Positions 1 through 11,615 of a DNA stretch of 64,000 nucleotides are shown in pieces. Both the position numbers and the translations under genes were made by a program. Position 1 is the stretch's first letter. The number at the start of each line of letters is the position of its first letter. Below the pieces are notes generated by a model. That model saw only the letters and a list, made by a program, of their open reading frames with translations, was not told the origin of the DNA and made no database searches. Source of the DNA: Erythrobacter sp. WG (lineage in GTDB: Bacteria > Pseudomonadota > Alphaproteobacteria > Sphingomonadales > Sphingomonadaceae); assembly GCF_026586795.1 (NCBI RefSeq), contig NZ_JAPFGY010000011.1, forward strand, positions 38,850 through 102,849. Reading direction: 5' to 3'.

Positions 1-2785
<2,785 letters not shown>

Positions 2786-2786
<1 letters not shown>

Positions 2787-3490
2787 TGGCAACGCGCACC
2801 CCTTCGGAATACGAACACCGCCGCGAGGCGCTGGCGACCTATTTCGACAGCACCGCGCGCCAAGCTTGGATCGACCTCACCAGCGACGTGAAGGTCAGCG
2901 GCATCCGCGCCACCGTGCGGGCCGGGCGCGACGCGATGCGCGCGACGATCCTCGACTGGCTTCCGACCGACCTTCGCCGCACCCGCGTGCTCGACGCCGG
3001 ATGCGGCACCGGGTCGTTCTCGGTGGAGGCAGCCTGCCGCGGGGCGGAAGTGACCGGCATCGACGTTGCCGCCGGCCTCGTCGACGTCGCCCGCCAGCGC
3101 GCGCCCTCGTTCCTCGGCCACGGCCGGATCGACTGGCGCGCGGGCGATATGCTTGACCCCTCGCTCGGCACCTTCGCCCACGTGGTGGCGATGGATTCGC
3201 TGATCCACTACCGCCCCGAGGACCTCGTCGCCGCGCTCGCGCAGCTCGCCAGCCGCACCACCGGTTCGATCATCTTCACCTTCGCGCCGAGCACCCCGCT
3301 GCTGATGGCGATGTATAACGTCGGCAAGCTTTTCCCGCGTTCCGACCGCTCGCCCGCGATCGTGCCGGTCAGCGAGGCCGACGCGCGCCGCCGCCTCGAG
3401 AAGCTGCAAGGCTGGAGCATCGGGCGCACCAAACGCATCCAGTCGGGCTTCTACACCTCGCAGGCGCTCGAACTCGTGAGGCACGGATGA
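2786..3490 (+). CDS. bchM: Mg-protoporphyrin IX O-methyltransferase
   Basis: Transfers a methyl group from S-adenosylmethionine to the C13 propionate of Mg-protoporphyrin IX, making the substrate of the AcsF cyclase. The product is 234 residues, the usual BchM length, with SAM motif I VLDAGCGTGSF at residues 68-78 and the BchM-like ending GFYTSQALELVR. The ATG at 2786 shares its A with the bchL stop (TGATG), so the two are translationally coupled; a longer in-frame start upstream lies inside bchL and is not needed. The stop overlaps the lhaA start by 4 bases. Confidence 0.96.
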
Positions 3491-4926
3491 CAGCCCCGGC
3501 CCGTCCCAAGCCCCCCCACTGGACGGAAGTCGTCTTCCGGATGCTGCCGTTCGCCGATGCGGCGAGCGCCGACCTGCCCCTGCCGCGCCTGCTGCGCCTG
3601 TCGTTGTTCCAAGTGAGCGTCGGCATGGCGACGGTGCTGCTCAACGGCACATTGAACCGCGTGATGGTGGTCGAGCTCGGCACGCCCACGTGGCTGGTGG
3701 CGCTGCTGATCGCGGTGCCGCTGCTCGCGGCGCCGTTCCGCGCGCTGATGGGCTACAAGTCCGATACGCACCGCTCGGTTCTCGGGTGGCGGCGCGTGCC
3801 TTACATCTGGTTCGGCTCGCTCCTCCAGTTCGGCGGCCTTGCGATCATGCCTTTCGCGTTGCTGCTGCTGGGCATCGAGGAGCGCTTCGAGCTCGGCCTC
3901 GTCGCCGCGACCCTCGCCTTCCTCCTCACCGGCACGGGCTTCCACCTGACCCAGACCGCTGGCCTTGCGCTAGTGAGCGACCTTGCGAGTGCCGACAAGC
4001 GCCCGCGCGCGGTGGCGCTGCACTACGTCACGCTGCTCGTAGGCATGATGTTCGCGGCCTTCGTGATCGGCGGCATCCTCGCCGACTACTCCGCGACCAA
4101 GCTCGTCCAGGTGATCCAGGGCTGTGCGGTTCTGACCGTAATCCTCAACACCATCGCGATCTGGAAGCAGGAGGCGCGCAACCCCGCCCTCACCAAGGGC
4201 GTCGAGCCGGGGGCGCCGACCTTCAAAGAACTATGGCAAGACTTCGTGAAGCAGGGCCGCAACGCCCGCTTGCTGACCGCGATCGGGATCGGCGCGGCGG
4301 GGTTTGCCATGCAGGACGCGCTGCTCGAGCCCTATGGGGGCGAGATCCTCAAGCTCTCGGTCGGGGCGACCACTGGGCTGACCGGCGCCTGGGCGCTCGG
4401 CTCGCTGATCGGATTCACCACTTCCGGCGCGGCGCTCGCGCGCGGGTGGGATCCGCTGCGGCTTGCCGGCATGGGCCTCGTCGTCGGCATCAACGCCTTC
4501 CTGCTGGTGCTCTTCGCAGGGCCCTTCTCGGCGCCGCTGATGCTCTATACCGGCGCGTTGGGGATCGGGATCGGCCTCGGGCTGTTCTCGGTCGGCACGC
4601 TGATGGAGGCGATGAACCTCGCCGAGGGGGAGTCCGCGGGACTCGCGCTCGGCGCATGGGGTTCGGTGCAGGCAACCTGCGCCGGCTTCGGCATCGCGAT
4701 CGGCGGCCTGCTGCGCGACGGCGTCGCGGCGCTGGTGCAAAGCGGCGCTCCGACCGCCAGCCTCGCGGTCCGCGCCACCGGCTACGGCACCGTCTACATT
4801 CTCGAGATCGCGCTGCTGCTCGCCGGCCTCGTCGCGATTGGCCCGCTGGTGACATATCAGCGCCGCTTCTCTTCCACCCAGGACAAGCCCGATCAGCCGT
4901 TCGGCCTGATGGAGTTCCCGACATGA
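3487..4926 (+). CDS. lhaA: LhaA/PucC-family light-harvesting assembly protein
   Basis: Polytopic membrane protein of the bacteriochlorophyll delivery (BCD) branch of the major facilitator superfamily, needed for assembling the LH1 antenna around the reaction centre. The 479 residues show about twelve hydrophobic segments, with the family block FRALMGYKSDTHRSVLGWRR in the first cytoplasmic loop region and FGLMEFP at the C terminus. The ATG overlaps the bchM stop (ATGA). The position between bchM and puhA is the conserved one for LhaA in purple bacteria, which separates it from the paralogue PucC of LH2 operons. Confidence 0.94.
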   Translation: MTAPARPKPPHWTEVVFRMLPFADAASADLPLPRLLRLSLFQVSVGMATVLLNGTLNRVMVVELGTPTWLVALLIAVPLLAAPFRALMGYKSDTHRSVLGWRRVPYIWFGSLLQFGGLAIMPFALLLLGIEERFELGLVAATLAFLLTGTGFHLTQTAGLALVSDLASADKRPRAVALHYVTLLVGMMFAAFVIGGILADYSATKLVQVIQGCAVLTVILNTIAIWKQEARNPALTKGVEPGAPTFKELWQDFVKQGRNARLLTAIGIGAAGFAMQDALLEPYGGEILKLSVGATTGLTGAWALGSLIGFTTSGAALARGWDPLRLAGMGLVVGINAFLLVLFAGPFSAPLMLYTGALGIGIGLGLFSVGTLMEAMNLAEGESAGLALGAWGSVQATCAGFGIAIGGLLRDGVAALVQSGAPTASLAVRATGYGTVYILEIALLLAGLVAIGPLVTYQRRFSSTQDKPDQPFGLMEFPT

Positions 4927-4979
4927 TTACCCGTGCCCGCCGATCCTGTCTTTGCCCGGCTTACGCCTCCGCCGGCCTG

Positions 4980-5002
4980 TTTCACGAGAGGAAAGTGAAA
5001 TG
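4980..5002 (+). promoter_or_regulatory. Inverted repeat bracketing the puhA ribosome binding site
   Basis: TTTCAC (4980-4985) and GTGAAA (4995-5000) form a 6-base inverted repeat. The 9-base loop GAGAGGAAA is the puhA Shine-Dalgarno region, and the right arm runs into the start codon. The pairing is seen in the sequence; any role in controlling puhA translation is inference. This spacer (4927-4999) is also the only gap over 20 bases between bchL and puhE. Confidence 0.4.
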
Positions 5003-5806
5003 AACGCTGCCTATATTGTCGGCACATTCGATGTTGCCGAGCTCGCCTTCCTGCTGTTCCTGGGCTTCTTCATCGCCCTCGTCTTCTACCTCAACCGCGA
5101 AAGCCGGCGGGAGGGCTACCCGCTCGAGGACGAGGACACCGGGCGGATCCACCCGATCAAGCTGACCGACGGCGACAAGAAGGTCTTCCAGCTGCCCAAC
5201 GGCCGCGGCACCTACTGCCCCGAGGACGTCGCCCGCGACGGTCTCGACCTGCCCGCCGTGCCGGCCTTCCGTGCCGCCGGCGCGCCGCTGGTGCCGACCG
5301 GCAACCCGATGGTCGACGGCCTCGGGCCGGCCGCCTGGGCCAACCGCGCCAAGTACCCGGACCTCACCTTCGACGGCCGCCCGCGCATCGTGCCGATCGC
5401 GCAGAGCCACGAACTGGTGATCGCTCCCAATGACCCGCAACTGGTCGGCTACACGGTGATCGCCGCCGACGGCCAGACCGCCGGGACCGTGACCGACATC
5501 TGGGTCGACCAGGCCGAGCACATCATCCGCTATCTCGAGATCGAGACGACCTCGGGCCGCAAGGTGCTCGCGCCGATGATGGTCGCGGTGGTCCACGGCA
5601 ATGGCCTGCTCGATGCGCTGCTGCCGATCATCGACGAGAAGCCGAAGTTCGTCGAGATCGACGCCATCACCGCCGCCCAGTTCGAGGACGTGCCGGTGGT
5701 GGAGACCCCGGGGATCATCACCCGCTACGAGGAAGACCGCATCCAGGCCTATTTCGGCGGCGGCTACATGTATGCGACGCCCGAGAGGTCGGAAGCATGG
5801 ATCTGA
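5000..5806 (+). CDS. puhA: Photosynthetic reaction centre H subunit
   Basis: Single-span H subunit that caps the L-M reaction-centre core on the cytoplasmic side and shapes the proton path to the QB quinone. The 268-residue protein has one N-terminal membrane helix (about residues 11-30, FDVAELAFLLFLGFFIALVF), then the conserved NRESRREGYPLEDE and a PRC-barrel domain carrying ARDGLDLPAVP and YTVIAADGQTAGTVTDIWVD. ATG 5000 with GAGAGGAAA upstream gives the correct family N terminus; an upstream in-frame ATG at 4952 adds 16 unconserved residues. The last 10 bases overlap puhB. Confidence 0.97.
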   Translation: MNAAYIVGTFDVAELAFLLFLGFFIALVFYLNRESRREGYPLEDEDTGRIHPIKLTDGDKKVFQLPNGRGTYCPEDVARDGLDLPAVPAFRAAGAPLVPTGNPMVDGLGPAAWANRAKYPDLTFDGRPRIVPIAQSHELVIAPNDPQLVGYTVIAADGQTAGTVTDIWVDQAEHIIRYLEIETTSGRKVLAPMMVAVVHGNGLLDALLPIIDEKPKFVEIDAITAAQFEDVPVVETPGIITRYEEDRIQAYFGGGYMYATPERSEAWI

Positions 5807-6570
5807 TCGATCCCGCCGCCCCGACGGCCGGTGCGGCAGGGGGGGCAGCGCCCCTGGCCGCCGGCTTCGATCACGCCGCGCTCGAGAATGACGGCCCCAA
5901 GGCGTTCGGGGACCGTATGGGCACGCCGCAGGCCGACGAGAAGGTGCTCTGGAAGGGGCGCCCCGAGGTCGGCCTGCTCGCCCGCAGCGCCTTCCACGCC
6001 CACAAGGCGGGCTTCTACATGGCCGCGCTCACGGTCATCGCGGTGGCGCTGGACAAGCCCGATGCAGCGCTGGTCGCCGGGGGGCTCGGCATCGTGCTCG
6101 TCGCCCTGCTCTACTTCCTCGCCTGGCTGAGCGCGCGCACGACGCTCTACATCCTCACCGACACGCGCATCATCATGCGTATCGGCATGGCGATCGAGAC
6201 GCGGATCAACATTCCGCTCAAACAGGTCGTCGCCGCGCATCTGCGTCCGCGCGCCAAGGGCCACGGCGACATCGCCTTCGAGGTTTCGGGTGAGCGCCTG
6301 CTCGGCACCATCCTGCTCTGGCCGCACGTGCGTCCATGGCACTACAAGATGCCGCAGCCGATGCTGCGTGCCGTGCCCGAAGCGGCAACGCTCGCACAGA
6401 CGATCGCCGAGGCCCGCGCGCGGTTCGGTGCGATCGAGAACAATTTGACGGAGATCAAGGAAGCCGCCCCGGCGAGCGGCCAGACCGTGGCCCAGCCGGC
6501 GGCGGCGTCCGGTCGTCTCGTGCCGGTGCGGCCGCTCGGCCAACCGGGTCTGGAGGGAGCCCCCGCATGA
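5797..6570 (+). CDS. puhB: Photosynthetic complex assembly protein PuhB
   Basis: Membrane protein that assists reaction-centre assembly in purple bacteria. The 257 residues hold the PuhB features: an N-terminal segment, KVLWKGRPEV, a hydrophobic stretch around residues 70-115 with at least two membrane spans, and a PH-like cytoplasmic domain with TLYILTDTRIIMRIGMAIETRINIP. The start lies 10 bases inside puhA and the stop overlaps the puhC start by 4 bases, so expression is tied to the reaction-centre H subunit. The C-terminal 40 residues are Ala/Pro-rich and look flexible. Confidence 0.94.
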   Translation: MDLIDPAAPTAGAAGGAAPLAAGFDHAALENDGPKAFGDRMGTPQADEKVLWKGRPEVGLLARSAFHAHKAGFYMAALTVIAVALDKPDAALVAGGLGIVLVALLYFLAWLSARTTLYILTDTRIIMRIGMAIETRINIPLKQVVAAHLRPRAKGHGDIAFEVSGERLLGTILLWPHVRPWHYKMPQPMLRAVPEAATLAQTIAEARARFGAIENNLTEIKEAAPASGQTVAQPAAASGRLVPVRPLGQPGLEGAPA

Positions 6571-7052
6571 TCGTTCGGGAGTACGAAGAAGACGAAGTCA
6601 CCGTCAGCAAGGTGCCGCTGATGCTGGCGGGCGGGATCATCACGATCTCGCTCGCCCTCACGGCAGCGACGCAGGCGGGCTATTTCGGCAAGCAGTCGGT
6701 GCCCGCCCAGGCCCGCGCCGAAGCCGGCGTGAAGGTCTCGGCCGAGCGCACCATCCAGTTCTTCGACGAGGAGGACGGCACCGTCCGCGTCGAGGACGGG
6801 AAGACGGGCGAGGTCCTGTCGCGCTTCGGGGTGGGCCAGGGCGGCTTCATCCGCGCGACGGTGCGCAACCTTGTCCACCAGCGCCGTATCCGGGACATCG
6901 GCCGCGAGGTGCCCTTCACCCTCACCCGCTGGGACAACGACACGCTGACCCTCTCCGACCCCACCACCGGGCGCAGCATCGAAGTCAGCTCCTTCGGACC
7001 GGACAACCGCAAGGTCTATGCCGATATGCTGACCGGGCTGGAGAGCCGCTGA
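6567..7052 (+). CDS. puhC: Photosynthetic complex assembly protein PuhC
   Basis: Protein needed for normal reaction-centre/LH1 organisation. The 161 residues begin with a short cytoplasmic tail and one membrane helix (about residues 18-36, [19 protein letters not shown]), followed by a periplasmic domain containing [20 protein letters not shown] and [18 protein letters not shown], typical of PuhC. ATG 6567 overlaps the puhB stop (ATGA). The frame is open much further upstream but only as a shadow of puhB. Its own stop shares one base with the next start. Confidence 0.93.
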   Translation: MIVREYEEDEVTVSKVPLMLAGGIITISLALTAATQAGYFGKQSVPAQARAEAGVKVSAERTIQFFDEEDGTVRVEDGKTGEVLSRFGVGQGGFIRATVRNLVHQRRIRDIGREVPFTLTRWDNDTLTLSDPTTGRSIEVSSFGPDNRKVYADMLTGLESR

Positions 7053-7354
7053 TGGTGCGCTCGCTCATCTCCGGGGAGTCCTTCGAGCTGCCCTGCACGA
7101 TCACCGTCGAGCAGAGCCCCGAAGCCTTCCACGCCCATGTCGAACTTGCCGACGAGGTCGATATCCAGCCCGGCGACAAGGTCCGCGTCCACGGCGCGCC
7201 GATCCAGATCCCGTTCGGCACCCGCCAGGTGTTCGAGCGCCGCGCCACCGTGACGCGCGCCGGGCCGCTGAAGCGCGCAGCCATCAAGATCGCCGCCTAT
7301 TTCGACCTCAGCGAACTCTACGAAGTCAGCTTCAATGCTGGGAGGATCAAATGA
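7052..7354 (+). CDS. Conserved small protein of the photosynthesis cluster
   Basis: Unnamed 100-residue protein encoded between puhC and acsF with overlaps on both sides (1 and 4 bases), so it is an integral member of the operon. It has no signal peptide and no membrane segment; [38 protein letters not shown] suggests a beta-rich fold. From memory, a small protein in this slot recurs in phototrophic alphaproteobacteria, but I know of no assigned function. Its position just before acsF makes an accessory role for the cyclase or for reaction-centre assembly plausible; that is inference. Confidence 0.85.
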   Translation: MVRSLISGESFELPCTITVEQSPEAFHAHVELADEVDIQPGDKVRVHGAPIQIPFGTRQVFERRATVTRAGPLKRAAIKIAAYFDLSELYEVSFNAGRIK

Positions 7355-8412
7355 ACGCCTACAAGCCGATGACCAGCGAAGAGGCGATGGCGCTGGCGAC
7401 GCAGGACACCATCCTCACGCCGCGCTTCTACACCACCGATTACGATGCCCTCGACGCCATCGACGTGAGCCGGGTGCGCTCCGAATGGGACCAGCTGATC
7501 GCCGACATGGTGGGCGATCCCAACAAGATGCACTTCCGCCACAACGGCAGCTTCAAGGGCATCATCGAGGGCCTCGAGCCCGCCCTGCGCAAGGAGTTCA
7601 CCGACTTCCTCGTGAGCTCGATGACGAGCGAGTTCTCGGGCTGCGTGCTCTACGCCGAGATCGCCCGGCGCACGAAGAACCCCGACGTCAAGCAGCTCTT
7701 CAAGCTGCTCGCCCGTGACGAGAGCCGCCATGCGGGTTTCATCAACGAGGCGCTGAAGGACGCCGGCATCGGGGTCGACCTCGGCTATCTGACGAAGACC
7801 AAGAAATACACCTACTTCAAGCCGAAATTCATCTTCTACGCGGTCTACCTGTCGGAGAAGATCGGCTACGCGCGCTACATCACTATCTTCCGGCACCTCG
7901 CGAGGAACCCGCAGTACAAGTTCCACCCGATCTTCGACTGGTTCGAGGAGTGGTGCAACGACGAGTTCCGCCACGGCGAGGCCTTCGCCATGCTGCTGCG
8001 CGCCGACCCCAAGCTGCTGCAAGGCATGAACAAGCTGTGGGTGCGCTTCTTCCTGCTGTCGGTCTACGCGACGATGTATGTGCGCGATCACAACCGCCCG
8101 GTGTTCCACGCGGCGTTGGGCGTCGATCCGACCGAGTACGACTACAAGGTCTTCGCGATCACCAACCAGATCGCCCGGCAGGTCTTCCCGGTCGAGCTCG
8201 ACATCGACAGCCCTGTGTTCCGCCGCCAGATGGAGAACCTGCGCCTCGCCGCCGCGCGGATCGAGGAAGGCAAGGAACAGGGCGGCCTCGGCGGCCTCGT
8301 CAAGCGCGTGACCGGCGCGGCGGGCGCGGGCCTTGCGTTTGCCCGGATGTATCTCCAGCGCCCCCGCGCCAATGCCTTGCCCGGCTCGATCAGGCTGCAG
8401 CCCGCATGGTGA
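7351..8412 (+). CDS. acsF: Mg-protoporphyrin IX monomethyl ester oxidative cyclase
   Basis: O2-dependent di-iron enzyme that forms the isocyclic E ring of bacteriochlorophyll. The 353-residue protein shows the carboxylate ligands of a ferritin-like di-iron site: E94 in SEFSGC, E124 and H127 in RDESRH, and E205 and H208 in DEFRH. Length and sequence match the aerobic AcsF family rather than the radical-SAM cyclase BchE. The start overlaps the preceding small gene (ATGA) and the end overlaps puhE by 7 bases. Presence of AcsF is the clearest sign that the pathway works in air. Confidence 0.97.
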   Translation: MNAYKPMTSEEAMALATQDTILTPRFYTTDYDALDAIDVSRVRSEWDQLIADMVGDPNKMHFRHNGSFKGIIEGLEPALRKEFTDFLVSSMTSEFSGCVLYAEIARRTKNPDVKQLFKLLARDESRHAGFINEALKDAGIGVDLGYLTKTKKYTYFKPKFIFYAVYLSEKIGYARYITIFRHLARNPQYKFHPIFDWFEEWCNDEFRHGEAFAMLLRADPKLLQGMNKLWVRFFLLSVYATMYVRDHNRPVFHAALGVDPTEYDYKVFAITNQIARQVFPVELDIDSPVFRRQMENLRLAAARIEEGKEQGGLGGLVKRVTGAAGAGLAFARMYLQRPRANALPGSIRLQPAW

Positions 8413-9206
8413 GCTGGTCCGGTCATGTCGTGCCGTTCATCGTGACGGTGGCGATCTGGTTCGTCGCGACCGGGCTCATCGCCTGGGCCGACAACCGCGA
8501 GCGCGCCACATTCTCGAGAAGCATGATGATCGGCTCGGTCGCCGGCATCCTCGGGCTGGTGGTGATCCTCGGCGCCTCGCTGTCCGCCGAGGTGTGGGCG
8601 GTCTACCTCGGCTTTATCGGCGCGCTGATGGTGTGGGGCTGGCATGAACTCAGCTTCCTCACCGGCGCGACCGCCGGACCGCGCCGGGGGCCTGCCGACC
8701 CCGGCGTGACCGGGCTTGCGCGCTTCCGCCAGGCCGCCTCGACGCTGATGCACCACGAGGTCGCGCTCGCGGTCACCGCGCTGCTGCTGATCTCGCTGTC
8801 GTGGGACGTGCCCAACCAGATCGGGGCGACGGTGTTCGTGCTGATGTTCGCAATGCGGCTGATCTCCAAGATCAACCTCTTCGTGGGCGTGCCCAACACG
8901 ACCTCGGAGATGCTTCCCGAGCACCTCGCCTACCTAAAGTCCTATTTCGGTCCCAACCGCATGACCCTACTTCTGGGGCTGTCGGTGGCGGCCATCGCCG
9001 GGGCGACGGCGTGGTTCGCCTCGATGGCTCTCGCCGCACCCGCCGGCAGTGCGCAGATGGTGGGGGCAAGCCTGCTGACCACGCTCGCCTTCCTCGGCGT
9101 GCTCGAGCACCTGTTTCTCGCCCTCCCGTTCCGCGACGGGATGCTGTGGGGCTGGGCGATTGCCGGCCGCCAGCAGGGCGCGTCGCAACGGAACACCCAT
9201 TCATGA
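8406..9206 (+). CDS. puhE: Photosynthetic complex assembly protein PuhE
   Basis: Polytopic membrane protein of the PuhE (DUF3623) family, found only in phototroph gene clusters and implicated in reaction-centre/antenna assembly. The 266 residues contain about seven hydrophobic segments and the motifs [25 protein letters not shown] and [21 protein letters not shown] 8406 lies inside the end of acsF. The frame is open further upstream only as an acsF shadow. Its stop falls within the alternative hemA start region. Confidence 0.92.
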   Translation: MVSWSGHVVPFIVTVAIWFVATGLIAWADNRERATFSRSMMIGSVAGILGLVVILGASLSAEVWAVYLGFIGALMVWGWHELSFLTGATAGPRRGPADPGVTGLARFRQAASTLMHHEVALAVTALLLISLSWDVPNQIGATVFVLMFAMRLISKINLFVGVPNTTSEMLPEHLAYLKSYFGPNRMTLLLGLSVAAIAGATAWFASMALAAPAGSAQMVGASLLTTLAFLGVLEHLFLALPFRDGMLWGWAIAGRQQGASQRNTHS

Positions 9207-9229
9207 CGAACGACACCAAGGGAACGCGC

Positions 9230-10450
9230 ATGGACTTCGAAGCCTTCTTCGCCGGCGAGCTCGACACCGTGCGCGCCGATGGCCGCTACCGGGTGTTCAC
9301 CGACATCAAGCGCCACCGCGGCCGTTTCCCTCAGGCGACCCGCTTCCTCGCGGAGGAGACGCAGGCCGTCACCGTGTGGTGCTCGAACGACTACCTCGGC
9401 ATGGGCCAGCACCCCGCGGTGCTCGAGGCGATGCATGAGTGCCTCGACGAATGCGGCGCGGGCGCCGGGGGCACTCGCAACATCTCGGGCACCAACCACT
9501 ACCACGTCGAGCTGGAGCGCGAGCTTGCCGACCTTCACGGGAAGGAAGCCGCGCTGCTGTTCACCTCAGGCTATGTCTCGAACTGGGCGGGCCTCGGCAC
9601 CCTCGCGGGCCGCATCCCGGGCTGCGTCGTCTTCTCCGACGCGCTCAACCACGCCTCGATGATCGAGGGGATCCGCTACTCGCGGGCTCCTTACAAGATC
9701 TGGCGGCACAACGACGTCGCGCACCTCGACGAGCTGCTCAGCCAATACGGCCCCGAGGTGCCCAAGCTGGTCGCCTTCGAGAGCGTCTACTCGATGGACG
9801 GCGACATTGCCCCGATCGCCGAGATCCTCGACGTGTGCGAAAAGCACGGCGCGATGAGCTATATCGACGAGGTCCATGCGGTCGGCCTCTACGGCCCGCG
9901 CGGCGGCGGGATTGCCGAACGCGAAGGTCTGATGGACCGCATCACCGTGATCGAAGGCACCCTCGGCAAGGCCTTCGGGGTGATGGGCGGCTACATCGCC
10001 GCCTCGGCCAACCTCGTCGATTTCGTGCGCAGCTTCGCCAGCGGGTTCATCTTCTCGACCGCCTTGCCCCCCGCCATCGCGGCCGGGGCGGCAGCGAGCA
10101 TCCGCCACCTGAAGACATCGAGTGCGGAGCGCGAGCTTCAGCAGGAGCGCGTTGCGCAGGTGCGCCGCAAGCTCGACCTGATGGGCATCCCGCACCTCGA
10201 CAATCCGAGTCACATCATCCCGGTGATGGTCGGCGACGCCAGGAAGTGCAAGATGATCAGCGACTGGCTGATTGACAACCACGGCATCTACGTGCAGCCG
10301 ATCAACTACCCGACCGTCCCCGTCGGCACGGAACGCCTGCGCGTCACGCCCTCGCCGGTGCATTCGGATGGCGACATCGACCGGCTGATCAAGGCGCTGT
10401 CCGAGATCTGGTCGCATTGCGAACTGGCGCGAATGGAAAAGGCCGCCTGA
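9230..10450 (+). CDS. hemA: 5-aminolevulinate synthase
   Basis: PLP enzyme condensing glycine and succinyl-CoA to 5-aminolevulinate, the first tetrapyrrole precursor. From ATG 9230 the product is 406 residues, the normal ALAS length, beginning [17 protein letters not shown] lies about 9 bases upstream. An in-frame ATG at 9203, overlapping the puhE stop, would add nine residues. The PLP lysine is K247 in [14 protein letters not shown], and [10 protein letters not shown] and [12 protein letters not shown] are family blocks. Co-transcription with the pigment genes ties precursor supply to pigment synthesis. The gene ends at a strong terminator. Confidence 0.96.
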   Translation: MDFEAFFAGELDTVRADGRYRVFTDIKRHRGRFPQATRFLAEETQAVTVWCSNDYLGMGQHPAVLEAMHECLDECGAGAGGTRNISGTNHYHVELERELADLHGKEAALLFTSGYVSNWAGLGTLAGRIPGCVVFSDALNHASMIEGIRYSRAPYKIWRHNDVAHLDELLSQYGPEVPKLVAFESVYSMDGDIAPIAEILDVCEKHGAMSYIDEVHAVGLYGPRGGGIAEREGLMDRITVIEGTLGKAFGVMGGYIAASANLVDFVRSFASGFIFSTALPPAIAAGAAASIRHLKTSSAERELQQERVAQVRRKLDLMGIPHLDNPSHIIPVMVGDARKCKMISDWLIDNHGIYVQPINYPTVPVGTERLRVTPSPVHSDGDIDRLIKALSEIWSHCELARMEKAA

Positions 10451-10495
10451 TTCTTACCGACTGACGAGATTACCGGCTCTCCCTTGGACGGGAGT

Positions 10496-10534
10496 GAGGG
10501 CGGTCGCCTTTGGGGGAAGGCGGCCGCCCTCTTT
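10496..10534 (+). terminator. Rho-independent terminator after hemA
   Basis: GAGGGCGG (10496-10503) pairs with CCGCCCTC (10524-10531), and inside it CGCCTT pairs with AAGGCG around a TGGGGG loop; TTT follows. One T/G mismatch interrupts the stem. It marks the 3' end of the photosynthesis operon. The rest of 10535-10709 shows no feature. Confidence 0.85.
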
Positions 10535-10709
10535 GTGTTGGGGGGGCGGCTTTTGAGTGATGGCGATCGAGGAGCGAATGGCGGCAAGTGGGTGGATTGC
10601 CGTCCGGCAGCTTTCAAGATCTCGTGGGGTGGCAGCGGATGACGTAGAAAGGGTGAAGGGCAGATTGTCTGGTATTGGTTTGTGAAACGCCGATAGCAGC
10701 CGTGGTAAA

Positions 10710-11159
10710 CTAGTGCTGGAGCCCGTCCCACGACCATTGCGGTATTGAGAGCCCTGAAGGAACGTCATCACGGGACTTGTGATAGCGAGCCATTGGGCCG
10801 TCAGTCGCCCAAGCGAAATAGTCGTGCAGCACATTCCAAAGAACGGGCTCGGCATCGAGACCGACATCGGTTAGCGCTAGATCAAAGCAAGCAATGGCTC
10901 GCCTATCCATCTCGGAATGCTCGCCATTGCCGCTATGCATCCTTACAACGCTTGTTTCGTCACCATAGCGTTCTGAATAAGTGGTTGGGCCGCCTAAAGC
11001 CTCAGCCCAATAGGCGGCAAGGCGCTCGACGTGGTCTGTTCGGTACCCATGGCTGAATGCGTGAGCAACGACGTGGTCAGCCAAAACTCTATGATGCCAG
11101 GCCTCGGCCAAACGGAGAATGCCGTCATAGCCGCCCGCTGCTTCGAAGACACTCATCAT
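10710..11159 (-). CDS. Group II truncated haemoglobin-like globin
   Basis: Small haem protein of the truncated haemoglobin superfamily; such globins bind O2 or NO, but the physiological role here is unknown. The 149 residues carry the family blocks VVAHAFSHG and LAAYWAEALGGPTTYSE, and a likely proximal haem ligand H75 in RMHSGNGEH. Two adjacent ATG codons (11159, 11156) could start it. The gene is oriented against hemA, and its codons are visibly less G+C-biased than both neighbours, which suggests relatively recent acquisition. No operon partner is seen. Confidence 0.82.
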   Translation of the reverse strand: MMSVFEAAGGYDGILRLAEAWHHRVLADHVVAHAFSHGYRTDHVERLAAYWAEALGGPTTYSERYGDETSVVRMHSGNGEHSEMDRRAIACFDLALTDVGLDAEPVLWNVLHDYFAWATDGPMARYHKSRDDVPSGLSIPQWSWDGLQH

Positions 11160-11560
11160 GTGTGTGACAACTCCGCACGCGCATCATTCTATGGCAGCCT
11201 TTGTCGAATGAAAACACCTCAGATCCGACTGCAACGGGGTCGTTTCCCGAATGTCTGCTTTCGTCTGCGAGTTGGCTCAAGCTGCCGTTCGCTTCTTCGG
11301 TACCCCGGATTTGTTCCGGAGCCCCGCTGCCTTTCGGCGCGGATGGTGAAAAGGAAAGCGGGGTCCCGGGTCACGCCCGGGAAGACGAGGCGTCCAGCCG
11401 ATTTTCCTGCACACCCGTCAGCCGCTACGATGCGCTCCGGCTCTTTCCCATCGTTGTGCCCGGCCTGCGAGGCCGTTTGTGATCCGGGGCGCGAAACAAG
11501 CCCCCGCTCCCATGTCCCTCCGCTCGTGCGGAACGGACGTTAATCATTGTGAATGTGGTT
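11160..11560. repeat. Gene-free spacer with palindromic repeat remnants
   Basis: No convincing gene on either strand. It contains CCCGGG-TCACG-CCCGGG (11365-11381) and the neighbouring CCCCGGATTTGTTCCGGAG, which resemble the short intergenic palindromes dispersed in sphingomonad genomes. The left part keeps the lower G+C of the globin gene. Confidence 0.5.
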
Positions 11561-11603
11561 GAAAAACCGAAGGGACAAAGCGGACGCGGTGTCCGCTTTG
11601 TCC
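11561..11603 (-). terminator. Terminator downstream of the GH97 gene
   Basis: A perfect 13-base stem: GGACAAAGCGGAC (11573-11585) against GTCCGCTTTGTCC (11591-11603), loop GCGGT. Read on the minus strand it is followed by CTTCGGTTTTTC, giving a T run. It lies 12 bases past the GH97 stop and ends the minus-strand glucan operon. Confidence 0.8.
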
Positions 11604-11615
11604 GCTTGTCCGCCC

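Noticed and set aside
4927..4999. PpsR-type TGT-N12-ACA operator before puhA
   Set aside because: The TGT triplets in this gap have no ACA at the required distance.
11031..11543. 170-codon + strand frame upstream of the GH97 terminator
   Set aside because: Overlaps the globin gene antisense and runs through repeat DNA; no ribosome site and no protein-like pattern.
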